In this document: positions 1 to 13,800 of the stretch, piece by piece
Numbering within the stretch: the first letter of the stretch is position 1
Layout: each line of letters begins with the position of its first letter
Source: Dipylidium caninum
Taxonomy: Eukaryota; Platyhelminthes; Cestoda; Cyclophyllidea; Dipylidiidae
DNA length: 64,000 nt
Assembly (NCBI GenBank): GCA_017562135.1
Contig: QEYB01001019.1
Location: forward strand, 496,001 to 560,000
Direction: 5' to 3'
The notes under the pieces: generated by a model
The model's input: only the letters and a program-made list of their open reading frames with translations
Told to the model about the DNA's origin: nothing
The model's database searches: none
Made by a program: the position numbers and the translations under genes

Positions 1-1455
1 AATCGTCGCACCGAAGTTTATAACCTATTTAGAATAGGGAGTCAACTAGCTCACGGACAGAAATGTTGACCATGCCTGTCTGCCAAGTAGTTCTTTTCAT
101 GTTATCTTAGTCAGCACTTTCGGCGCTCATTTTAACAAGCAAAAAATAAGAGAATATGCCCACACACGTAAGATTAATGAGACCCTTCACAGAATGCTCC
201 CCATTTACAGGCAACTAGGAGAAATATTGTTAGAATCAGGACATTGAAAAGGTGAAGTAAAAATAACTATACCACACCCACGGGAGGCTTCGCATCAGTC
301 ACGAATAGGCGCTGACAAAATGTTGAGGATAAGAAATACACATCGAATCCGCGGATTATACGCTTCCTCTTAGCCAAAATGGAATGGGAAGCATGAGTTT
401 ATGTGACAAGAAGTTGACTGATGTGATGCCCACACTTTTAAGAATGATACACAAATGTAAAGAGTACCCGAGATCACGACTACAAAACTGGCCGTATGAT
501 GGCCGGACAGAGTGACCAAACGGGTAGAAATGGTTAGTGTTAAGAAAAATACTAAATGAACCACTCTGTGATTAAATTCCACATTACGCTCGAGTGACAA
601 TGAAAAGTTTTCGAAATACAGAGGAAAAGGTACAACGTGAAGAGAATGGGAAATAGAGGTTATCGCAGATTCAAAGAGAGGGAGGCTCAACACCCCACCG
701 CACTTTCAGAGATGAGTACAGCTCGACAAGGCGTTAGTCCAACTTTGACGATGCAAGAAAAAAGTTGGCATTTTAATGCAAGTTCGTTTACATGAAAGAA
801 ATTTGGCCGCGATCGCGCGGTACTTCTGGATGTATTCACAAGACGTACAAAAACTTTCGACTGTTAATAATATGTTAAACAGTTAAGAACAATCGCCGAT
901 TAGCGATTAATAAATTACAAAGACTGGACATATTCTTTGGTGTGCAAAAAGATTTATTATGTTATTAGGTTAAAATTTCAGCCGTCATAAATCACACTAA
1001 GGGAAAACTAACAACAGATGGAGTCTACAGATAAAAAAAACACAAGTTGGGAAATATTAAAACCAAATAAGACCAGTAATGATATCGAAATAGAAATGAT
1101 CACCATTTCCAACAATAAAAACCCCACTTCCTACAAACAAATAACAAAACCCCCGTTGTTATAGCGAATTTCAAAAGCAGGCTATAAGAGCACTGTATTA
1201 ATGATATTAACAAGAGAATGCCGCTTTATGCCCATGAATAAACTAGGAAATTAAATATTTTAGCCAACCAAGGGAAAAAAATACAGAATCATAGGCTTCT
1301 AATAACAAAGATAAAATGTAAACAAGACCCGAGCAAAACTAAAGGCATCCCTAAAATTACAAGATTAAGCATTACATGATGATGTGAGTCGATAGGGAAA
1401 AAGAAAACGGGGTAGCTAAAAGCTCACTGGAAGTTTTACTCAAATGCTCGATTTA

Positions 1456-4400
1456 TCACTTGATGCACAAACAGGCACCGTAGACCTCGAGGTTAACATA
1501 ATCGCCCTGAGAAATTTTCCCCCATACAATTTCAAATTTTTCCGCAAACAATAATTTACCGATCACATAATTGTTATTGGTGCGTCCAGATTTTTCGCAG
1601 TCAGGCACCTCTGAATGGAACTCTGTGGAAGATGAGATGGTAGGCGCACCTCTTGCGGAGAAGACCCTTGGATGTAGGAGGTTGAACTGGCAGGAGGTGG
1701 TGAAAAGACGGGCATCTAACCCGATGGTATTTGAAGTCGGACGCCAGATAGTTGGGATGAGGCAGTTAATGCCCAAAATTTTTGCCGCATTAGCAAGAAT
1801 ACGATACTTGGGGACATTACAATCCTGCAGTGCAGACAAAAGGCGCCATTTGAGGTCGTTGAGCGTGGGAATACTAAGCCGTGCGACGATGTCGTAGCCC
1901 AAAACGATAGAAACCACGAAGGGTTTGCAGTAGCGAGCCATACGGGCACTAAAAGTTAGCGTAAGAAGTAATGAAAATAAATATTACTCCCAAAACGTGT
2001 TCAGGTTAAAAATAACGTGATCTCAATCGCCATCTTTATATATCTCTCCCCATAATATGCCACAAACGATGATGTCAATCAACAAAGAGAAGTAGGAAGT
2101 GGTAAGAGCAAAGACACGTACAATAATAACCGGTGAATATGAGCAGTAAATCTTCCCTATTAACATGGTCAACATTACGAAAAACGCCACAACATGAGAC
2201 TTAAAGTCTGATTTGGAGAAAAAGGTGCATTTGTAGAAATTAAACAAGGAGGGAGAGGAAACATCATCCATTCGGATGTGCATTTAAGCAGTAAAGTGAA
2301 ACGTAGACTCGAGTAACAAAGATAGAACAGCTCCGCACACGTGAAAATGACAGCACATCAACAAAGGAAAGTGAATTGACTTAGGCGAAAGGTAGCCTCG
2401 AAAATCCATAGACGGTAGAATCTGCGCGAAAATTGTCGGAAATGCAGACGACAACTCAGAGGGCAAGTAAACGATAAATTCAGTATTAACGAGGTTTTTC
2501 TTAAATAGAGGTTTGTTGTTAATACATAATACCAATAAAGAATGTGTATGAAATAAGGATTTCGGTAATAAGAAGGCTGAGGACGAAAGCCTACCAATTT
2601 GGGTAAACAATTGTATTTCAAACCGCGAGACCGATTAAAATGCGATTGAGGACCTCAAAGGAGGTAAAATATTTTTACTTAAATAAGCAAGTACACACAC
2701 CTCATCAGTCCCAGTGGAGGACTGTACGCATAGGCCTTGACTTCGGGGAAGTATTTGCGCATAAGAAAGGCAAGGGTGGAGGCGACACCAGCACCCAAAC
2801 TATGGCCGCATATCACTAGTGGATAAGAAATTCGTTTTACTCGGGCTTTCTCTATTAACTGGAGACGAAGTATGATATCACGTAAGTTGCGAGCAGCGTG
2901 GAGGATGCCCATGTGCACATAGAAGTCGTGAATATGTTCAGCGGGTACGTCGGAGGGAATTTCATCGGGAGAAAGACGTTTACCCTCTGCGAGCATATCA
3001 ACAATCACGTCTTCGGGTGAGAGGGTCCCACGAATTGCGATAATGATTGATTCAGAATCATCATCAAAGGCCACAAAAAAAGGAGTTTGATAGACCTGAG
3101 GAAAAACAATGAATAAAAATTATTGGGTAACAGTCTAGACAATAGCATTATCCAAAAAGCTTTAAAATGCCAACTTTGATCGCCGGGAGATGGTTTTCGC
3201 TTCGCGTAAAAGTCTTTTAACACCCAAAAATAAATCGGCACGTTATGATAGTTGGAAATCTCCAGGTAATCTGTTTATTATTGAAAGATAAGATCCAGCG
3301 CTAGGTTACCACCAAAGCAGTACTCGTAAGAACTACTGGAATTCAAAACACATAATTTATGTTTGTATGATCATTCGACAGAGGGTCAACAATTAATAGC
3401 GAAAAATCTTAGACACCTGAACTATATAAAGAATCACACTACTCAAAAGTCCTGTTGATGCTGAGAAAAGAATAAGACCAAGGCACCGTGAACGCGATGA
3501 AACAAAATAGAAGAGCGTTGCTTAAGAGCCCATCTTCGTTTTACTGAGAAGATTTATTAAATTTCTCATAGATGATATAACTTGGGTCTTCGGCGTCGAA
3601 CAGGAGAATCGTCGTGAGAAGCGTTGGGAAACACCACACACACAATGGGATACTTGCACCGCAGATTTTTGGCTCTACTCCCATCCAAAAATTATGTTTA
3701 TAATAATACTCGGGAAGTGAAAACAGAAAGATAAAAGTCATGGCAGTAGCGCAAATTTAAAGCGAGCACCAAGCGTATTCGAATATCATATTCCACGAAC
3801 AAATATCACACCGACCACAAACAAGCTTCACCGTCTCGTATAGAAGATGGGATATTATCATTTGTAGACAAGGTTAACCTTTAATCTTGATGCATTGCAT
3901 AAATCACATAAAACTTAAAAATCCTTGATTACCAACTTTGTACGCCAATTGATAACTTATCGGTCCGAATGAAACCTTGCTCACAAATCTCTCCTGTTCC
4001 AAAAGGACTCCAAAACTTTCACATCAAAGCCGGCCTTGCTCGCATACGAATAGACAGTGAAGGAAAACAGTGCAGTTAAAAAAAACAAACAGATCAGTGC
4101 AATAATAGATGTGGGTTGAACGGTGGGAGATAGTCAGTCTCCCACAAAAGAGGGATTATATCCATGCGGTAAATATTTTACAAATAAAGGAAACAACCTG
4201 AAGTGTAGTATGTCGACGCTTGGCAATGGATGAGAAAGGATTAAAGTGAGCATGTTCACTCTTGACACCCAAAACTCAGCTGTGTGCAATCGTCTACGAA
4301 TAGAACTATATTAACAGGTTACAAACTAATTTGGGTCGTTTATAAAACCAAAATTACTGGAGAGTACTTTGTAAAGCCGAGGGTATTTTGAACGCAAAAG

Positions 4401-7400
4401 TGTAACTTGATGGTCAATAAAAACCTCGAAAGGTAAATAAACAAACTATCTTAGCAGCATCTCAAAAGGTAGTTATAGCATGGAGAAAAATTCAATTAAG
4501 AAACTACAAGTACAAATGATATGATAAAAAATATAATTTCGTGGACCTTAGAACAAGACTTCTCGTTTAACACACGTTTAGTATCAGTGGAAAATACAAG
4601 TTTAGAGAACATCCTGAAAATCTTCGCAAAAAAGGTAGAATCATGGGCTGGGAACATATTTTGGATGTAATATCTAGGGATAATTGTTTATTTATACATA
4701 TTCTAACGCCATATCTATCTTTAGCTACTTCAGTTTTCTCGATGATATTATCCTCCATCCATTGAGCATACCAACAAAGTCGGTATCTTGGGTACGGGGC
4801 AGCAAGGTTTCAAGGGTAACTCGAAACCCTAGACTCGTGGAATTTAACCAAAAAAGAGTATTTAATAAATTAATAATGAAATAAACATAACATTAGTGGA
4901 ATCGAGAATATCGTGCTGACAACAGGAAATAAGAAAAAAGGCAAAATTTCAGTCCATTTTAGAGCTTTTGCGTAAACAAGTAAAGGTATGTCTCTAACTA
5001 TAATGACTTTATAGCAGTATTGAAAAAGTGATGCAATACACAGTGAAAAACTTATGTATGGAAAAATTGAGTCGTTTTCAATCATCAAAAGTGAAACATA
5101 ATTATACCGCGGTGAATATGGCGGCACAAAATTCGAAACAAAAGCTTTGGGGAACGAGAACTTATTTATTTGAACTGCAAAAAGCTATAAATCATTGAAT
5201 AAATGCTGCAGCTTTGACTTCATGAAAAAAACCCTATAATTTTCAAAATTGTGTATATCTTGAACTAAGAAACGATTATAACCCTAAAAGAATCCAAGTG
5301 CGCAAATTTGTCGTCAAAAGGGCCGTAACTAGCATTCACTCTTAAGTTTGTTTTACCGCTCAAAAATTACGTATGAATTAATATAGTGAACTAATATCAA
5401 AAGAATCCTCCAAAAAAATATCGCTACAAATGACAAAACCAAATTAGCGCCTACTCTATGCATAACTTAACAATTTTTCACTTAAAATGTACTAAATTGA
5501 TGCAAAAGTGCACCAGCTACCGAAGAGAAGAGGCACAAATGCAAAAAAAATATTAACATAGACAGAAGACTTCCAATTTGGATATAAATAACCATTTGAC
5601 AATTTTAAAACTACGGATAAAAAAGGTTGAGCCGAGCAGATACTTAACATTGAAAATAGACAAAAGCCCTGTAGCGAGGCAATGCAAACATTCAAAGAGT
5701 GGAAAAACTCACACTGTTAACAAAGGAGTAGTATACAAGACTTTCAATGGATGAACCCGTGATTTCTTGATAGACCGCCAGGTTGCATGTGTCATTTTTA
5801 CAAATGCAACATCCCAACGAAATTTCGTTGGAGTGAAGCAAAAAGGGGAGGGTTTCGGGGTCTTCTTCCGTTTGGCTGAAATGGAAAGCAAAAAAGGAGA
5901 GAATAAAAGCGATTTAGAAAATCTTGGGAACCAACGGGTGTATCGCAGAAGGGGAAATAGCTGCAAAATAACCTTAATTCATGCTAAATCTAAAACTGTC
6001 AGTGGAAAAAAACAGGCTGAAACAGAAAGCACTACCACAGTAAATAAGGTAGTCAGAATCGACCAAATGACTACTCTCCACCTCTTTAAAGCATTCTTTG
6101 CTAAGTTCACCCAACTGTGACACCAACAGACATTGAGTGATCGAGAACGACAAAAGCAATGTAGTGTTCCTGCTTTGAGCAAAGACTTTTTATTTGCGTA
6201 GTCGAGTTGATACAGCAAACCGTTTAACGAGCAGCAGCCGATCTTCATCTCGATTGCCAGGACTTAGCCCAATGTATCCCCCTCTTTCCTTCCTATTTAA
6301 ATACTCTTTTAGTTACATATAATCCAATATTGGGAAAACTGCATTCAACTTTACTACGATCCACTTTGGCATGACGTTTAGTAAATAATGTCGCAGTTTG
6401 GACTCGAGGCTCAAGACCACTTCCTAAGATTCGTTTACAACCATTAAAAGGAAACTCCTAGAGGGGATCATGTATCAAGCGCATCGCAAAAACTATTCCA
6501 AAAATATCATTGGAATGAGAAGAATCAGCAGAGTAATTGCATGATATCAAAGCTAATACTGTAACCTTTAGGTCAAAGGTATTCAAATTCGAGACAGGAT
6601 AAAGCATAGTAATATCAAGAAACGAAAAGTTAAGATCAAGAAGAAGATCTACTACGTGCTCTCGATGGTGTAGTTATAGGGACTGGAAACTAAATAGTAG
6701 ATGTTGATTCCCGAAATCATATGGACTAGGAATGTTAAAATATACTGCAGATTAAGTTCAGTTTCGGAGTCTGATAACTATGCTAAAACCTTTTAGACGT
6801 ATGGATAAGCGTTCTTGCAATGTAAGTACTTGAAAATTTGTTTTAAGCAAGAAAAAAGCCTTTTACACTGCTGCATACTAATCTATGTGTACAATCACTA
6901 CCGTTGTCTCTAGATCCTCTACCTTAATAAGGGTGTTAGAACTAAACTTATCTGCCGTCTACGAGACGGTCATTTGGTATTTACAAATGCGTTTGGTGCC
7001 ACTATGGTAAAACATTTTCTTTAAATAATTGTTTATTCGCTGGTTAAATCAAATACCCATCCATTTTGCAAAATCAAATTCCCTTTGAGGAAAAAATTCT
7101 TACAAGTAACGAGATCCAAGACAGCCTTCGCAGGGTGATGTATTTGCATAGACGAAACACGGCTTGAGGGGAGAGACGTTGAGAAAAAAGATAGAGTAGA
7201 CGGCCGTAAACAGCGGACGCATACTTAGAGTATGTCCACAGACGATGGACGCTTAGCCAATTCCGCGAGAGACGGTTGAAAGGATTGTCATGCCCTGCAA
7301 TTAAGACGCTTACCGACTCGGTATGCGGTGGCGGATTGGTCACCTGTTACAGTTCATCAAGGAAAACAAGCGAATTAATGCACAAAGGTAGCAAGACCTA

Positions 7401-10231
7401 ATCTATTTTGTAGAAAATAAGGTAACACAAAAAACTGGTTACATTTGGATTTAAAGAAAGCTAACTTAAGCAGAAGTTGTTTAATTGCATTTTATGACGA
7501 GATATATTTGTCGTCAGACCTTAATTGCTCAACTGACCGGGCAGTCCAGCCAATTTTGCCCGTACATAGTGAGTAGCACAACGACGGAATAATGTTCGAA
7601 AATAATAACTCCGCATTCGTGTAATGAAGTGGTACGAATAGATTACAGCAAACAGAATTCTCAAACTAAATTAAGAAATCTCTATCCAAATCTCAACTCA
7701 CAGGTGATTACGAAGAAGCAAAATAAATTGGAGAAAAGGTAACGAATACAATGCAAATTTTCAAAACGTTTACGCTACGGTGACTGATGCCAAGCTAAAA
7801 CCTTGAAGACCAACAAATGAACAGTTCTCTAACTCGATGGTTCGAAATAATAAGAGTATAGCGCACACAAATGAATGTGGAAAAATTAGAAACACTAGGC
7901 CCGTTTTTGTAGGTCATGTGATGCAAGGTGGGAATCATTCGATAGTAGCACTTTTACGTTACCGTTCCACCCATGTCAATGAAGCGTGTAATGAATAAGA
8001 CTGGTCTCCCCAATGGGAAAGGTCGAAGGCACGCAAAGCCCATTAAGTTTTTCTAATTTACGATAAGTCCGAATAGAGAAGTATTCCTAAGGTCAGGATC
8101 AGAAAAAATCCACGAGTTACAGTTGAGTGAATTAAAAGACGGAACGAAGACAAATCACAACAGGAAATAAGTAGAATAGAATAAACCGAGTAAAAATAGA
8201 ATAATAAGAATAGCTCCGCTGTAGACTATGTGGATCAAAGTGGTAAAAATTAACGTTGTTAATCACAACAAAACGCCAAATAGTCCAACTAAACGTCTGG
8301 TAAATAAAATGGAATCGAGAATGTGATGGTAAAACAAGTTTAATTAAATATTTGTAATCAGGATATTTAGGACAAACAATCAATAGTGTTACGATGAGTT
8401 TTAGCTACACTGGGATTGCTGGAGTGGTAATCTTAGCCATCTTTTGCAAAGTGCAAACAACCTATGAGAGTTCAGGAGGCTGAATCTACAGCCGAGGTAA
8501 GTACAATGTTGGAACCTTATATAGTCGTATTTAAGGGAACAGTGTACCAAAACGATTAGGGATTCCCATGAGAACGGCTAGGAGTGTACAATAAAGCATT
8601 TCCATCGAATAGAGGAAAAATAAGAGCACGATTTGCAGTAAGAATGAGATAAAAACGGAGTAATATAACTTAAATTGCAATTGTTGAAAGACAAGAAATA
8701 TCTGGAAATGAGTTATTTGGGAGCTCCCCAAGGATAAGATCAATCCATAACCTAAACAGAGATCAGCTTGTTATCAAATAAAAAAATTTACGAATTGTTC
8801 TCATAGAAGATTTATAAGGTCAATAGAAGTGAAAAGACGAATTAACTAAAACAAAGGATTTTTCCGAGATTTACCGGGTCATAGGCGTCTGAGTCTTCAA
8901 GAACGCGCCGTAATGGGACAAGCTTATCACATCCAAGCCATTGACGCGTTTGCCATCGGAGAAGCACCAACCCCACAACGAGGTCGGAGGCAACCAAATT
9001 CGTCTACAGGCAACAACTTGATGTTTGTTAGTTTTAAACATATAATAAACATGCAATCTAGGCCGGTAATGGTTTATAAAACTGTGGAGATGACTTTCCA
9101 AGATACAATTCGCCTTATGCGGTTCCACCGAATAAATATAATAAATTCTGCTAATTAGAAGTACGTTTACAGCTGTCATGAGAAAACGTCAGGAAAATAA
9201 CATGGTACAAAACAAGAATGATGTCCAGTACTTCACAAAAACAAACTCTCACATCCTATTAATGGCACCTTTAGAAAATAAACGGCGAATCAATAAACGA
9301 AAGTAAATAAAGTGGAGAAATTAAGTTAATGAAATAATCAAAACTATAGCAAGATATGATCCTATTTATAATAGTGACTAACAACACAAAAAAGGACCTA
9401 CCATAAAATAAGTTCCAACCATATCTGAGACAAGCATCATGGCATCGCGTCTACTCCGTTCGCTATCCAAGTCCAATCGCCTGCAGGTATTCCGCAGACA
9501 GGCTAAACAACGGATGCGGCGATGCCACAGGCGTGCCATGAGAAGATGAGCCTGGTCTCGATTTAGGCGGCGAGAACTCGTGTTTTCTTCCATACACCAC
9601 AAATCGGGATGGTGCCGCCATACAGGACCAGTCGAATCAAATGCGATAAGAAAAAAGATGAGGTTGATCATGAGTAAAGCTAGTCCTATAATGCACATGA
9701 TTCGCAAGTAGAAACATGCCTAAAACAGAAGTAGAAATCATACAACCGTATGCACTGATGATATCAATCAATGATTGAAAAACTCACCTTTGAAAAGCAA
9801 TTTTGGGAGGAAGCTTCCAGGTAAATCACAACAGAATATGTGACAACCTCGACCAAGACAAAAATCAAATGCAAGTAAAGTAGTGGTGCGACATATTTTC
9901 GTTTTTCTACCTCTGCAACGCCTCCACGCGAACTCACAGCGGCTAAAGAACAGCGCAATAAAATTTGGAGAATGGCAATCAAAATCGCGCAGTAAAAAGC
10001 GTTCTACACTTGACTGATTAAAATAAATATGCAATACCAGAACATCAGGAGGCATATAAGGCGCTTCGAGGCCAAAGTTAACCAATGGTACGAAGGCGAG
10101 GAGGCTACTACTCGACTCTGAAAAAGGTCAATTTACCCCAAGAGACGTAAAAAAATTACGAATATTGACGATAAAACAAAATCGTCACTGCTAAACTGCC
10201 ATGCACGGCCAAACAGGATCATGGCCGGCAT
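1456..10231 (-). CDS. DAGL: sn-1-specific diacylglycerol lipase (DAGL), 3' end outside window
   Basis: Family role: a membrane serine lipase that cleaves diacylglycerol to 2-arachidonoylglycerol. Exons read on the minus strand: 10231-10137 (start, beginning MPAMILFGRAW, very like the DAGL N-terminus), about 10107-10038, 10003-9788, 9719-9402, 9003-8875, 7343-7104, then 3095-2701 and 1948 to about 1456-1528. Phases agree across every junction up to 7104. The first six exons give about 356 residues with the expected hydrophobic N-terminal segments, including SSRGGVAEVEKRKYV and a helix ending FLIAFDSTG. The catalytic exon has IRGTLSPEDV and the nucleophile elbow GHSLGAG; the next exon has GYDIVARLS, matching the catalytic Asp. 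The catalytic His region is not seen and should lie beyond the left edge. At least one exon between 7104 and 3095 was not located. Features are mixed between the alpha and beta paralogues, so the subtype is left open. Confidence 0.88.
3096..7103 (-). other. DAGL intronic stretch with an unlocated exon
   Basis: A region of about 4 kb between the located DAGL exons. By family comparison it should encode the roughly 50 residues leading into the segment VYQTPFFVAFDD. Flanking exons are both phase 0, so the missing coding length should be a multiple of 3. The open frame at about 6248-5979 (GCCSLNG, then HCFCRSR) is a weak candidate. Hydrophobic frames at 5127-4870 and 3741-3541 look like AT-rich intron translation. 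Confidence 0.3.
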
Positions 10232-10882
10232 GTCTTACTCTGTCAAGAAATTACGAACCACGGCCGCCAAGGCTCAGGACGGACGAATCATGCGCGTACA
10301 TTCTGAAGCGAGCATGTGCGAACGGGTGATTTAAAGAAACAAACGATTCCAAGATGCAAAACAAATGAATATACAAGCACTATGTTCATATTCAAATTGC
10401 TTTTACACCACAAATGTTGTATGTTATACAATTTTAAAATTGTTTTTTGAAAAATTATTAGGCGAGGATTGAGAGCTTTTCGAACTACACAAGCCGCTTT
10501 ATTCACACAAGTGTATTCTTGCCGTAAAAGTATGTTTGCGGCAGATTTGTGCGGAAAACATGGGAACCACTAAGAAAGTCTTTACCTCAACACTGTAGAT
10601 GTCCCCCTTCAAGTCTCGGACTTCTAAGTTAAAAACTTCTACTCTGAGTTAGTGGGTGTCCGCAAACATTGGAAACAAATTTTGTCCAATTCGGTGGGTT
10701 AGTAATTAAAACTAGTGCCTGCCTTGGTGATTCATATAATTCCACCAAGTAAGCATTTTGCACAAATTTCGGGTATCTGCAAAGTTTTTTTAAAAAATTT
10801 CTAAGATCGTATTGCGTAAAATAAACGCCATGGAGTTAAGAATGAAACGCATTGATACAACTTCATCATTTGCGAGTACACT
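10232..10882. other. Short intergenic gap between MATCAP and DAGL
   Basis: This 651 bp separates the MATCAP stop from the DAGL start; both are transcribed leftward. It must hold the MATCAP 3' UTR and either the DAGL promoter or a trans-splice acceptor. Apart from the AATAAA at 10498-10503 I see no open frame with family similarity. Confidence 0.6.
10498..10503 (-). terminator. Candidate polyadenylation signal for MATCAP
   Basis: AATAAA on the minus strand, about 380 nt downstream of the MATCAP stop and about 270 nt before the DAGL start codon. It is the only canonical hexamer I noted in that gap. Confidence 0.4.
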
Positions 10883-13800
10883 TCACAAATGGGCATCGAG
10901 AATGGGATGACGCATGTCTATTTCAACCACAATTGGTACGGTTTGGGATACGTTTTCATCAGTGAAGTTTGTACTGATGTAACCTTTCGTAAAAAGGGTG
11001 CATCCACATCCACCAAAAGCACGGTTTCTAAAGTCATCGGGGCGGTCGCAGAGAGGTTCTCGTTCGATAACCGATACAGTCGTCATATCCATGAAGTCCA
11101 AATCTTCGAGAAAACTTACAAACGATGGCATACTCTCATTGCGCAGACTGAGCAGAGACTCGGAGGTTTCGAGGCGGGAAGTAGCAAGATGCCTACCCTT
11201 GAGACTTGTTCCATAATCCTTTTTTTCGACAAGATTTCTTGTATCCTTTAAGTTTTCATGGGATGCACACTTGACATTGACGGACTTTTTCTACAAAAAT
11301 ATGGATTTAATTAAATGTAGAAAAAAAAGTAACTCTGGTACTTTTATTCTACTTTTATGAAAATACTCGATAAACAAGGGAATGTTACATGTTTACGAAC
11401 TAAAGATAGCTTGATTCAGCTTACTTATTAATGAGTATCAGCCAAAAAATATGCAATTTATAAGTGCAGAATTTCTGCAACAGCTAACATATTAACATAC
11501 AGATAAGTCCATTACGTTTCATAACAGTGCACTGCATTCGCCTTTATGTGCGTGGACTCCATCAGTGAGTAAAAATAGTCACTCAGTGTTAATTTTTTAG
11601 TCCTCATTAGTGTAGGTTAACTGAAATTCTTAGTAGACACCGAAATCTACCTTTTTTACTTCATTTAACGTTGCCCAAAACAAACATAAAAGATAAAACG
11701 AGTAGTTTAATCTATCGTTGCTCATATTGAAAGTATGCAGATGCTGAAAAAATAGCGTAGGATGTCTCAGGCCTGCACTGGTAAGTGTTTCACCATTGCA
11801 AAATTGAAATCCATATATCATCTGTGATTTGTCACACTGGAATCAGTAAAGGGAGTATGACTTCTTTTTATGTATGAAATACAAGCGCAAATGGAGAGGA
11901 ATGTGTATGAATAGCGCCATAACTGAGACCTTAATGTTGTAAATTGAAAAATCACATGGGACCTACCATAAGCGGTGTATTTTTAATATCTTGAAGGGAT
12001 CTCGAAGCACTGTCCTTATGGCTGCCCCGGGAATTTTTCGAATAACACAAGGAGCCCAGTCAGGGGGGTTGGCGGTCACCTCCGCCACGGCGACACCGTT
12101 CATTCGAGCGATTTGAAGAAGTCGGGTGCGATAAGCACTCATCGGCTGCATAAAGTAGGGCAAACGAATATTCATGTTGGAGATATCCTTGACTCGTGGC
12201 AGGTCGCTGATAGCTAATTTTCCGCACATCAGCAAGGCGAAATCGATGTTATTTTGATTGCGCAGTATTGTTATGGCGCCTAGGGTGGAGAGGGAATGAA
12301 AAAAAGGTTTAATCATAAAAACCATATCTCTAGACAGTGCTAAAAGGTCTTGAGGTGGAAGACCAGAAGAACAGAGCCAGACTAGTCCGCTCAGATCTAT
12401 ACTTTTCTTTATGATGAAAGTGAAGAATATCTTGGTTGGACTACGAATAAGTCAATGAATATTGTTTCAAACATTATTTTCCCAATGAAGGTAGTTGATT
12501 GATGCAGTTAGTAATTGTGTTTCCTTTTCCAGAATGCAATTATACTAAGCGTAGTTTTTATGCACAGCGTAAGGTATATTATGTTTGTTCATTTGGCTGC
12601 GAGTGGATTGAAATACCGAAATCCAGAGACAAACATTTTCTTAAATTCCTGCCTTTTATGTTCACAGCTCAACTACTTATACATCCTCAACAAGGAGTTT
12701 GCCCGAGCAGAAAATAACACCCCAATAAGCACAAAATTTGGAAATAGTCACTGTGGTAGACGACAAAAAAGCGGTCCAACGTTGCTCTAAATCGCGATAA
12801 AGTGAGGCGATCACTTTCGGCCATTTACCGCATAAAGGGGGACGTCAGGATGTCAACAAAGAAACAATGGGTCTTTAACAGCTAATCCAAATTTCACACA
12901 AGCTTTCTATACTATACTCATGGAGTAAGTGCATTTCGCTAGATTTTCAACTTTCCCTAAATGCATCCTTGCCCTCAGCACGGGTTTTCACGTGTTCATT
13001 ATAAAAAAAGTTCATATTAAGTCAAATTTATAGGCAACATGTTAGGGATTAAAAAGGTGCTAGAACGTTGAAGACATGGTGAAAGCAACTAGGGGACAAT
13101 CTGTGAAAAGGATAGGCTGCGCTCATATCAGGTGACAATGCCTTACAAACTAAGAATGGATAAAATAATCTGCGGCTCCAAACTCGAGACAAATACAAGC
13201 ATGTCCTAATCAAGTTTGTACATATCGCCTATATTCGGGAGTTTTAATCTAAAGCGCATATAGCAAGTCTCGTTTGATTTTGCATGCATATTTTTGGCAT
13301 CTTATAATACAAGTTAAGAAATAGGTTGATGTTAAGTGTCGAAATACGGGGAGGCAAAGATGGGGAAAACTATAATTACCCTACGAAATGGATATATAGA
13401 AGTTATTACACTTGACACTTCCCAATAAATTAGTCAGGGCCTACCAAAGGGTGAAAATGAACTCATTGCAAAAATAAAGATAGTTTGTACAAAAACAGGC
13501 CGTAATTTTCTATTGTTTAATTAGCCTTCGTATTCCTTGCCAAGAAGGATAATGGAGGTATATGTTTGATTGCGTAGAACGTCACACATTCTTAAGAAAA
13601 CGTCCTGACAGTTTAAGGTCAGGTAGGACAACCGACTGCCCTACCTTCAAAGTAGCGCTGATCCTTGCCGTAGCCACCGCATTCATTCTGGCTGGGCAAA
13701 CAGCGTTTCACCCGCATACAGTGTTTCCAACACTGCTCCTCGCTTTTGACGTACTTAGAGAGATGCTGGAAAAGGTCCTTGAAGGGCAGGTACTCCGCCA

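Noticed and set aside
370..693. 107-codon minus-strand frame as the terminal DAGL exon
   Set aside because: Composition is that of translated T-rich intron; no PPGRIIH-like motif carrying the catalytic His.
7830..7860. tRNA B-box-like GGTTCGAA
   Set aside because: No matching A box or cloverleaf stems around it.
10889..11251. 120-codon plus-strand open frame
   Set aside because: Antisense to the last MATCAP exon, which is supported by splice phase on the minus strand.
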